DNA of 64,000 bases from Apostichopus japonicus. Lineage: Eukaryota; Echinodermata; Holothuroidea; Aspidochirotida; Stichopodidae. The position numbers and the translations under genes were made by a program. The DNA lies in contig NC_092569.1 of assembly GCF_037975245.1 (NCBI RefSeq), forward strand, positions 33,069,668-33,133,667, read 5' to 3'. Under the pieces are notes generated by a model. That model was not told where the DNA came from. It was given only the letters and a program-made list of their open reading frames with translations, and made no database searches. Positions 1 to 17,732 of the stretch are shown one piece after another. Every line of letters starts with the position of its first letter. Position 1 is the first letter of the stretch.

Positions 1-820
1 ATTAAACCATTGAATATTCGTTCATGGAATTATTAAGAGGCCTATAATATTACAATGATAATAGAAAAATATCAAATAATTCGGACGTTTTTTGAGAGAT
101 AAATTGAGATACGTCCTGTGTGTTACATTTCCAAATAGCATTACCGGCCGTATTTATCATTATATGTATGAATGTATAATCAGAATATAGGTAAATCATT
201 TTTTTTGTCATGATCAAATGGATGTAAAATCGCCAGATGAAAGATGAGACGTTTCACAAAAGATGGTTGTGACAAAGATGAAAAAATCCAACACTTTACA
301 TATTTTTCCTCTTATTTGAAAACATAGTAGTTTAAAAATCAAAACTATACTTTTCAATTGGCAGCAATTGAGTACTTCAAACAATTAGCTGTTAACATTT
401 CTACTCATCTCACATGTACCTTTAAAACGCTTTACTATGATATTCGTGGCAAAGCGAAAGAGTACCATAAATTTTACTATTTGAAATATGTTTTTTAAGT
501 ATATTTTAAATATATATTATTTAATTATGAACGATGTATGAACTAAGGTTGCCCAGAAATCGTCAAAATTGAAACCTCTCCAGAAACTCTGAAAACTGAC
601 ACCTATTTTCAAATAAGAAATTGCGAAAGGAAAGCTCAAGAACTTCCATATGAAACCTACAAAGTAATAGTCAAGCCCAAACATGAACTAACACAACAAC
701 AAACGCACTAACAACCGACAATTACAGCAAACTAACCCACGGTAGTTTAATAACGTCCAGTATGCAAATAAGATCTGACAAAAATATAACTTCACTAAGT
801 ATTTGCTCACATCCTTCCAG
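1..820. other. Non-coding, presumed last intron of copy 0
   Basis: AT-rich sequence with no supported exon, directly upstream of the acceptor at 820. It is probably the final intron of the upstream FReD gene, by analogy with the 1.6-2.1 kb last introns of genes A-C. Confidence 0.5.
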
Positions 821-1323
821 GTTATAACGCAATGGGAGCAAATTCAGGACATCGATTTAGTACGCACGATCAAGATAATGATGGATCGAGTACCTTCGAC
901 TGCGCAGAAAAACACCGAGGTGGCTGGTGGTATCCAGACGATAGTAGTACGGGCTCATCCAGCAACTGCTACTCATTCAGCAACCGCGTAGCTACAGGTG
1001 ACTACGAGTACTCTGACTGTACCTGTTATCTTGATTGTGACAGTTATTATAATTGCCCTTCTAGTCGTCCACATTATAAATGCTATGATTGTGACGGCTG
1101 TGGTTATTATTATTGTTATATTTTTAATTATTATTATTACTATAAAAACAGATGCTGCGCAAACAAAAACCCGATCTATGAAACAACCTTCTATTCTTGC
1201 GGATACTCCAATCTCAACGGTGACTACTCGTTGAACGGTAACCGCGGTATCTTCTGGAAGAATCTTCACGGTTCGGATTGCGGTATAACAACAACAACAA
1301 TGAAAATTCGCTCAGTTCAATGA
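821..1323 (+). CDS. Last coding exon of an upstream FReD gene (copy 0), Tyr/Cys-rich insertion
   Basis: This is the 3' terminal coding exon of a fibrinogen-related protein; the earlier exons lie left of the window. A clear acceptor (cttccag) precedes 821. The exon is entered in phase 1 and stays open for 166 codons to TGA at 1321-1323. It begins with the FReD calcium-site region (HDQDNDGSSTFDCAEKHRGG), then WW, and ends with the C-terminal SNLNG, FW, MKIR block. Between WW and SNLNG, where a usual FReD has about six residues, lie about 92 residues rich in Tyr, Asp, Asn and Cys, with 12 cysteines. The family role is a secreted carbohydrate or acetyl-group-binding lectin. This copy is much more divergent than genes A-C, and the DNA downstream of it does not match their flanks. 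The FReD assignment is firm; expression and ligand are unknown. Confidence 0.85.
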
Positions 1324-3660
1324 TAAAAATAGTAAGGTAAAGTCTTCATGATAACAAGGATATGAAACGGTTGGCGATATACTTACATATATTTAATATG
1401 GAAGTACATATCAAAGCTTGGCAAAGTTTGTGTATTGGAAGATGAAAGTGAATGAAGGATACACTAATGAGCCGAGGAACATTTTATAGTTATTACATCA
1501 CGTACAGTATCCTTAACATCGATCTGTTATGCCCAAAGACTACTTCCAAGACATGCATATGTTTTGAGGGACAATACCAAATGACAGTGAACTGTATAGC
1601 TCATGGAACTCGATGCCTTTTGATACTTTGTCTGTTTCCGATAAATGTATTGAACTTGAACAATATTTATTAAAAGGTCATCTTTAATAATGGCACTGAG
1701 TATGATATCAAATAAAATAACAAATAAAAGTATATGAAACAATGCATCAGAATGCTTACTAGTATTATTTTTTTTTCTTCAAATGTTGCCATTATGTTGT
1801 ATAGAAGCCCTTGGCAACGTGGGAACGATATCATATACGTTTTGATATGCTTTCTGAGCTATTTAGTTAGTATGTCTGACGATCAGTTATTCCAGTAGAC
1901 TCCTGAGTTAAAGCCTCTGTTAAAAGCCTCTGTTATATTCAGAAAGAACACACCCAGACGAAACCACCATAATATGTGCCTTCCTTATTCTCGAATCACC
2001 TTTCTTACAGTGACACATAGGGGAATGTATTAGCGTTCGATAACTAAAGAAGCGTTTACATTCACACGAAGTTGATCATATAAGCATGGTTCCCGACGAG
2101 TCCTTTCATGAGTTATTTGTCAAAGAATTATACTCAACCAGTTTTACTAACGTTGTCATTAGTCTACATAACTGTATTTATCCCTTAGTTATATCCATGT
2201 GAGAATATGATGTAGTGTTTATTCATTTTATCGTCTGTTTGATTGTCCCAAATATAAAAAAAAACTATCGTCCTCCGAAATACTAGTTAAGTGCGATAAA
2301 CACCTGTCTGATCCCTATCAACCCCCTTCTAGTCCAGCGTGTATTTAAAGCTTTACTATTGTGTTTAAAATATACAAATATGAGAGATATTCCGCCATAA
2401 AACCCTTTGATACTAACAATTCAAAGGAGAGTGTCATTTAAAAAAAAGAACACAGAAATTGGAGGGCGGGGAGAGAGGTTAGAGGGGGGGGGGATGAAAC
2501 ACGGGATGACAGTGGATTTTGTATTCAACAACAGATAATGGCGTTGTACATTACAAAAAAAACTGGCGTTCATATATAAAACACATTATCTTCATCGAAT
2601 ATCTGGTATAAATTTCTCTCAACTTCAAGTTTTAGTTCACAAATAAATTCAAGCAATGTCGAAATAGGAAGTATAGGAGTAAACCTTGAGTATTAGTAAA
2701 TAGAAATAACAATTGTTAGAAAACATAAAACAAACAAAGGCTGATAAGATGTTAGCAAAGTCTCTAATACCCACATATTTCATTGAAATTACCCTATCCG
2801 CTCTTTCCTCAAAGTAGATTACCTAAAATGTGACTAGAATTTCTTCTAAAATATCATAGCTTTGTGTTCATTTATGGATGCAAATTACTAAAACGATAAG
2901 AAAATGCGATGTGAAAAACCGACTGTTTTGTATCCCTTATTATGTAGAACCAACATCAATGTTATACTATTGCTCTTTTTCCTTCCGTTTACCGAATTTG
3001 TAAGCCGAATTTCCGATTGTGGACAATACATTAAATTCAATTCAAATGACGTAGAACATATATCAAGAAAGGAGAACAAGATAAACGGACTCGACGTATT
3101 ATCCTTGTCCATGAAGTTACATTATTTTTGTTTCGTACAGACAGGATTGTTAACATTGTTATTGATTTTAGGTGACTCAAAAACATGTTTATTGTTTTTT
3201 ATTGTAGTATTTCTACCTATATCGGCAGAGAAATTTCTCAAAGATTCATATTTACACGGGTCGTATCTTTATCTCAGAGAACAGGATGTTTTACGTTTCC
3301 ATTTAAGGAGATTGATGAGTATATTTTTTTGGCACTTTACCGGACCATTTTCCATAATCCTTAACCCTCACATATCAGCCCACTAGAGCAATTTATAACA
3401 ACCAAATAGTCTTCCCACAAAGGATAATAATTGATAAATGATGATATTAATATCGACGGATATTGCTAAAATATACGCTTATCAAATCCATAAATAAACA
3501 TTTCAGTAAATTATGTAAAGATTCTCCTGCAAAGCGTGTACTTTTCGAAATCGAATAGAAGGGCTCTTTCAATGATAACGACAGACACTCAGTTTTGTAA
3601 CCATTTAGAAATCGTACTTCAAAACGTCGAAGAATGTTCCGACAAATTTTCTTTTACACT
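1324..3660. other. Intergenic / 3' region of copy 0, no supported gene
   Basis: It shows no clear homology to the sequence downstream of genes A and B. A plus-strand open frame at 2904-3386 has no recognisable domain or splice context. A purine-rich tract lies at 2459-2495. Confidence 0.5.
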
Positions 3661-3664
3661 GGTC

Positions 3665-4030
3665 GTAGTACGGTATATAAGCATGTCCAAATAGAAGAAT
3701 GTCTATGTTTAAATAAGCATGTCGAAACTCATATAAGTATGTCCATAAATAAAATGAGCATGTCCCAAAAAATTAGATGAACATGTCAAATGTAACTGCT
3801 AATTTCATATTTGTAGTGAACATTTTGGCGTTTAATTTCACGCCATTCGTTGTGTGTCCAAATGTCCAAAATAATATAGACATGTCCAAAATAAAGGAGT
3901 ATGTTCAAAGTAATATAAACATGTCTAAACTAGTTTAAGTATGTCTATAAATAATTTAAGCGTGTCAAAATAATATTAGAGTGTCGAAAAGTTATACGAG
4001 AATGCCCCAAATAAAAACTTATACAAAAGT
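3665..4030 (+). repeat. Degenerate short tandem repeat (ATAAgCATGTCCAAA-like)
   Basis: About a dozen imperfect units of roughly 20-25 bp carry the core AGCATGTCCAAA or close variants, separated by AT-rich spacers. Within and after it, a 60-bp stretch beginning GTAACTGCTAA occurs twice (from about 3798 and 4040). There is no coding potential. Confidence 0.6.
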
Positions 4031-4107
4031 ATCGAGTGTAACTGCTAACTTCAACTTTGTAAATAACATGTAGGCGTTTGAAGTTACAAAACGTATTTTC
4101 AGTGGTA

Positions 4108-4109
<2 letters not shown>

Positions 4110-4141
<32 letters not shown>
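4110..4141. repeat. (TA)n microsatellite at X-block edge
   Basis: An AT dinucleotide tract that ends exactly where homology to 21692 begins. Confidence 0.9.
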
Positions 4142-4142
<1 letters not shown>

Positions 4143-5830
4143 TACTTCTACTTCTACCGGCCATTTCAAAGTGTGACAAAGCCTCCTAGTGTTGTTATTG
4201 TCATTTTTCATCAACTTAGAATAAAGCAAGAGAGGTTGAGTTAGGTGTTGTTTAAGTCTGTTTTGGAAAAATTAATAAAGCAGGAAGTCTAAAAATACTA
4301 AGTCAATGAGAGCCCCATCAATCAAAGGAGAAAAACCGCATTTAGCAACCACAAATAATCTACTACAGTGCTTGAAAAACTCAACTAAAGCTATGTGTGA
4401 ACTACAATACAGTCACAACGAACTACTCAATTCAATAACAAACATTTGAAGTAAAAAAAGGGTTTTAAAGCCCTAATATTTATTCTGTTACTAACCTTCT
4501 GTCTTTTTTTCTGTTTGTAATATTGTGAATTTGATAACTATAAAATATTGACATTAAATATATAGTGCATTTTGCAACAATGTTCTAAATATGAGATAAT
4601 ATTGAATCATTAAGGTAAGAAAACGACTTGAAGCTCTTCTTTCAGTTTTTCACATATATTTGCATTTGAAAGACATTTGTCTAAATGAATTAGCGAACAT
4701 AAGTAGTGATGCCTGCTCTCACAGGATTAGGAGGTGTGTCAAACCTTCAAAACACTCGATGAGTTTATCTTTAAAATAATCATTTTGTGAAGTAATATTC
4801 ATCTTCTTACTTTATGTCTCACCCCATTATCCCATCCCCCCTCAACAAAAACCCCCAGCTCCTTCCTACCCACAACAACATTGGGCTTAGCCTTGTCATT
4901 AATTAATAGCATCAGTATAAGTTAACATGATATCATGCTAATTATTTACTTCCTCTCATATTTGGGAAAGGTTGTGTGTTTGGGAGGGGGGGGGGGCTAG
5001 GTTGCCATGTTCCTCATCATGCAATCATTTTATTCAGGAGCCCATGGTTGTTTGATCATGATTTCTGAAACAAATCCCAACAAATGGGATGTGCATGTGC
5101 TCTGTTGAGTACACAGTCCTTTTGTTAGGAATATAATCAATTTTATTTAAATTTAAATATACAATAACATGTGGTCCTAAGTTCACAAACAAACTAATAA
5201 TTGCATTGCTTTTTTGGACGGAAAATAGCACATTCAAACTGACCTTTAGTACTACTGAGAAAGTGGCATCACCTGATTTTACTTGATTTATCATAAAAAT
5301 TATCACCTTTTTTCTAAGCTTCCTTTGATAAAGATTCTTAAATATATGTGGACCTGGATCGTTAGTGTTGATTATTTTAAAATGTGAGATTCTTTACAAT
5401 ATACTACAAGAAATGTATGTAATTATCGATAGTGTTACTTAAATAGTATATAATCAGCGACACAACCAAACTGAATGATAAAATGACTTTATAAATATAC
5501 CCTCTAACTGTAGTAAAAATAAAATACAATGATAATCTTACTACTAAAACCTCTAAATATTAATAAAATACAGTAATACAGTTTGGAAATATGTACAGAT
5601 CAAGGTGGACGTTAATTATTAGCAAACAGTACAAAGATGAGAATACTGGGAATTATAGGATTATAGGATTATTATAGCCACATAAATAATAAAAAATAAC
5701 ATTTATAAAATGAGGTTTTTAATTAATTAAAAGGACATTTTTGGAAACATTTGTAGGAATTTCGAAGTCGGCAAACAAACTGTTTAAAATGCATAGCTGG
5801 TGGTTTTCGACATTCTCTAATCCTTTCAAT

Positions 5831-6596
5831 CAGTGGCGTCGCCAAGGGGCGCCAGGGGGAAACGTGCCCCCCCCTGGAAAACCTAGTGCCCTCCCGAGTG
5901 CCCCCCACCCATCTGAGATTTGGGTTGGTAACAAAATATATATATATTTTTGTATATTCAACTCCCATCATCTGAGAAATGTGAGAATGTGAGGGTCCGC
6001 AGGCACCATACTTGCCTATATTTGTGGACCCATAACCCTGTTGTGTAGGGGGTGCAGAGGTCATTTGAGGTCAGATGCTTGTAGAAACAAATGGCGAATG
6101 TTCACACCTGCATAATGAGCCATACTCGATGTGTGAGCGAACTTTGGATTGCATGGTGAGATCCCTTGTAGGAGCCAATAACGATGCTGGAACCTGTTAC
6201 ATCTTAATAGAAAATGGGAGAAAACGAGAAGGACAAGAGAGGAGTCGGGGGTCATGCTCACATTAATTCCACAAATGTAGGTTCTATTGATAGGGTTAGG
6301 CATAATATCGACAGCATGTGGTTCATATCCTCTGCAAAATTCTGCAAGTTATTAAAATCATTACCTCAAAAATAGCAATTTCTGGAGATATCTTCAGATC
6401 GAATTTAGCATCAAATGTGGCACCATTTTGCATCTAGCCCATCCTCCTTATGCGAAAATTTTCCAAAGAGGAGGGGGCACCCCTCCCCTTAAACCCCTCC
6501 CCCATGACGGAGATCCGTATCCACCTAAGTGCCCCCCATCAAATGCTGGTGCCCCCCTGTGCCCCCCCCAGACTGAAAAGTCTGGTGACGCCACTG
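5831..6596. mobile_element. hAT-like MITE, 766 bp, 8-bp target duplication
   Basis: It begins CAGTGGCGTCGCCA and ends TGGTGACGCCACTG, so the terminal inverted repeats match except at one base. It is flanked on both sides by CTTTCAAT (5823-5830 and 6597-6604), the 8-bp duplication typical of hAT. No transposase frame is present, so it is non-autonomous. The subterminal regions are G/C-run rich. Confidence 0.85.
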
Positions 6597-7140
6597 CTTT
6601 CAATTGTATGTTACATTGAATCTTTACAGCTGTACCCTTCCATTGATGTAAAACTTGATCAAACCTAGCACTTTTGTACAAGGAATTTACTCTTTTCGCA
6701 TACATTCCTAAGCGCTCAGATGACTGCAGGTTACCCCCTGACGTACTTGTGCCGAGTCTCTTAGGGTAAAATTTTAATGAAAGCTATTCACTTCAGCACT
6801 AACACTACGCCGATACGACACTCTGTCATACTGTTACTATCAAAATGCCATTGAATTGTGTAGTAGGAGGTTGAAAAAACACTTCAGAAAACCAAAGTTT
6901 AAGTTTCTTTACGTTTCCCAGTCATCAAACCGACGAAAAACGTAACAGGTTTTGGATTAATTTTGTACTGGGTTTCTACAGGCAAACACTTATAGGCAGT
7001 ATAGTCTATGCAGAGGCCCTCTAAAGGTAGTCTCACTAATTTGTTTTATATTTGCCTAAACTTATTAGCCACAACTGCCTTGTTATTCTAATGCGCATGC
7101 TCAATTGTTTATCTTCAGCCGTGATTTAACCCCATAGGTG

Positions 7141-7715
7141 CTATGGCGGGCCATCAGTCTCAAGTCGTGGGGAATCTACATATTCCGATTTAAACCGACA
7201 TATACCAGTTTAATTCTACATATCATCGATTTATATCGATATATACCAGTTTAATTCGACACGATATCTCGTGTTTATTTTCAATTATTCGCCCGCCTTG
7301 TCAGGTTATTGCACGTGATGTATCTTCACATGTCAATCATCACTGAAATTAGGATTTGGAATATGTAACTTAGCTAAAGATATGTCGATTTAAATAGGTA
7401 CATTTCAATTTGAGCTGCTAGAAACTGGTTTAAGTCCATCGAAATTGACTTCTACCGATTTAATTCCACAGATTAAACTGGAAGATGTCAAATTAAATTG
7501 ACATATACCGATTTATTTAACATATCATCGATTTAAACTGGAAGATGTCAATTAAATTGACATATTCCGATTTATTTTACATATCATCGAATTAAACTGG
7601 AATATGTCGATTTAAATTGACATATACCGATATATTTTACTTATCATCGATTTAAATTGGTATATGTCTATACAAATCGATGATATGTCGAAGTAAACTG
7701 GTATATGTCGATTGA
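7141..7715. mobile_element. Foldback element family 1, copy 1 (right end deleted)
   Basis: The left end (CTATGGCGGGCCATCAGTCT) is followed by a degenerate array of about 20-bp units of the type CGATTTAAATCGACATATACC, first in one and then in the opposite orientation. The matching right end seen at 25254 is missing because of the deletion at about 7711. Confidence 0.65.
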
Positions 7716-7800
7716 AAGAAATATCTTTGGATATCAAGGTGACCAATAATGAATACCAGAAATATTCTGTAGCTAACCAACTTACTAATGTGAGCTGCTT

Positions 7801-9579
7801 TTTTAACATTTTTGGAATTTTGGTCATGAATGACTTGGTCTAAAAGAAAAAGGATTAAATTCCTCGTTTCTTCCTTAACTTCCTTTTTTTCTTTTGTCCT
7901 TCTGTTGACATTCTTTATCTCTTTCAATTTCTATCATCATCATGATCATCATGGTATTTGATCCAATTTTAATGCAAAACGTCTATTCTTCTAACTGTAC
8001 CACGTATATTTGTTGAGGTAGCGTTACTATTGTTATCTTACATTCGCGGTGCCATAACGTACTTCTACCATGACTTCGAACAGTCAGGCCACTTAACGTT
8101 ACGTACATAGAAGTCTTTGTAGCGCTTTATAGTACATTTCACCTGTCTATATGACTAAATGTATATAACTACAGTTGTAGCTTACCACACTAACTTGCAC
8201 AGTGCTTCTGAGTCCTCAGCTGAGAATAACATTCATAACACGTAGACACAGCCTACTGAATCATTCCAAAAATTGTGTATCTTTTAAGAAGCTGCAAGGA
8301 GTGCATGGATGCTTTTTTTTTAGAACATAAGTGACTGTTGAAAAGGTTGTATTTTGAGAATCACGTTTGTGTATCACAACTTGTTTCTGGTTGGTTAACA
8401 AATAATTCAAAGACGAGGCACTTCTAATTTTGGCTAGGCTTAGTTGTCAGTATAGCCGGCAAGTGTTAGGATATAATTTTAACGGAAGTTAAAAATAAAG
8501 AAAATATTGTGGTTATGTCTTTTCTTCATGAAGTCAGTTTTATTCATAACTCGATGTCATCTTTTGCTAAGAAATTCGTGGCTTTATGTGACGACATTTT
8601 GTATAAGACTTGCAGCTTAAGATTTTAGCGTAGTGGGTCAAACAGAGTAACGAACAGAGGTAACAGAAAGAATGGAGTTGTGTCTTTCCAAGAACAAAAT
8701 GCTAGCACACAGTTTTCATCTTGTTGGGGACTATGTTCATTCAGTTAAAAAGAGTTTAGGGCTAGTATAATAAAATAGGCACAAAGGAATTATCAAGTGG
8801 TTACTGTTTGTGAGTTGTGCAATATAATATTTTACGATAGTCGATTATAATTCTGATACTTTATGTATAAAAGTATGACTTAAAGTGCGATTTGACATTC
8901 ATTATGTCTGTTTAAAAATTACAGGTATAGGGGCCGATATTGAGATTGAAATATCGGATATCGGCCAGGTCCGATATTGGCGATATCGGCACAGCACTAG
9001 AAACAATTATTTCAAATAGAAGCTTATTTTAGCTTCTGCAGCGCTGCTACAATTGTTTAGTTCGTAAGATACACAAATCAATGGCCATGAACTTACCTTA
9101 CAAGTAAAATTACACCTTTCAAAACTCAGTTTCATTGTGCACGGTAAGTATCAAGACACGGTAATATTAGTCCAACAAGAACAGCTGGGACGATTTAAAT
9201 GATCCCTATGTGTTAAAGACTGTTAACGTGAACTTACGTATCATGTGCCAGAGTAGCTGTACAACCGGAAAAATGTCAGTAATCTAATGTTTCCTGGAAG
9301 AAAGTTGTACTCTGAATTCCTAAGTGATCTTTGACATGTAAATTAGATATGGATTATAGACAAAAGAAAAACATCATTGTAAGTGGTTATCTGGAGACTT
9401 TATCAAAGTGTAAATCGACTTAATCTTAAACTAACATATTTTGGACCAGTTTGCGAAAAGTTTTTCTTTCCCTCGAATTGGTTTTTATTAACGTATGATT
9501 TAATCTGACCCTGCTTATTGTTGACTGCAATAGTATGTTTGTCTTGTAATGAATTTATTAAATGTATTCTATTACACAG
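7801..9579. other. Upstream region of gene A, no exon located
   Basis: This is diverged homology to the DNA upstream of genes B and C (for example 7820-8100 with 37330-37590, and 9060-9570 with 37750-38268). The signal-peptide start exon should lie here or further upstream, but I found no convincing ATG exon with a phase-0 donor. The TATAAAAG seen in B and C reads TTTAAAT here (about 9194). A cluster of GATATCGGCC-like palindromes lies at 8930-8990. Confidence 0.5.
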
Positions 9580-16756
<7,177 letters not shown>

Positions 16757-17059
16757 ACAAAACACTGTATAACACAGTGCCCAACAGTGCATGCTTTACT
16801 TAGAAAGTAGGGAGAGATCCATACAGATCTTCGAGTGTCGGAAACCAGGACGGGCTGAAGACAAGAAAAAAGCAGAAAATCCACAAATATTCAAACCAGA
16901 GCAATTCGACAAATAATTCATTTTTAAGGAATGTTTTAGCAGATTTTAGAAGATTTATAGCAATTATTGGATTCAATGTCAAATTGAAAATTGTAAATGT
17001 TAACAAGGTTACTGTTGTTTGATAGTTTACAATTGATTATTGTATGAGTCTCACAAAAG

Positions 17060-17065
17060 AATAAA
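17060..17065 (+). promoter_or_regulatory. Candidate polyadenylation signal, gene A
   Basis: AATAAA about 300 bp after the stop codon. The same hexamer in the same context is conserved after gene B. Confidence 0.5.
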
Positions 17066-17344
17066 ATCAGAAATCAAAGTGAACATGTCCATTTTTCTTT
17101 TCGTGTTTTCAATTCCAACCCTCACCTAGCCCCCCCCCCCCCAAAAAAAAATAGTTTGTCAGAAATTAACAATTGCGTGATAGTGGTTTCTAGGACCACA
17201 CACCTACATATTATATCATACATCGATGGAAGTGTAAAGATTCAATGTAACATACACTTGAATGGATATATATATATATATATATAGACATATTTTATGT
17301 TAATGCAATGGAGGTAAACGACAAAAGCAAATGAATATATATAA

Positions 17345-17425
17345 ATGAAAATCGTAATGAGTTGGTAAATCAAGAACAGTGAAAAAACTTTCAGCCTCCA
17401 CCGGTATTTTCCAACTCATTACGAT

Positions 17426-17431
<6 letters not shown>
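17345..17431. repeat. Hairpin with 21-bp perfect arms between TA tracts
   Basis: The first 21 bases (from ATGAAAATCG) and the last 21 bases (to CGATTTTCAT) are exact reverse complements around a 45-base spacer with the SINE-like AGCCTCCACCGG motif. The spacer and right arm repeat at 17525-17603, and a slightly diverged whole copy lies at 44881-44966. Confidence 0.7.
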
Positions 17432-17724
<293 letters not shown>

Positions 17725-17732
17725 CAGAAATA

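Larger units (their letters stand above)
4142..7800. repeat. Segmental duplication X, copy 1
   Basis: It matches 21692-26385 closely along its length, including an internal hAT-like MITE and part of a foldback element. Compared with copy 2 it lacks about 1.2 kb between the foldback (near 7710) and the final 90 bp (7711-7800 against 26295-26384). After 7800 the sequence switches to one resembling the region upstream of gene B. Confidence 0.85.

Noticed and set aside
998-1269. Long alternative-frame open frames on both strands over the FReD insertion exons (also at 16311-16792 and 43641-44104)
   Set aside because: They arise because TAT/ATT/TGT-type codon runs contain no stops in other frames. 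The FReD frame has clear domain motifs and splice phases.
2904-3386. 160-codon open frame with hydrophobic segments
   Set aside because: AT-rich, with no recognised motif, no splice or promoter context and no second copy. Too weak to call a gene.
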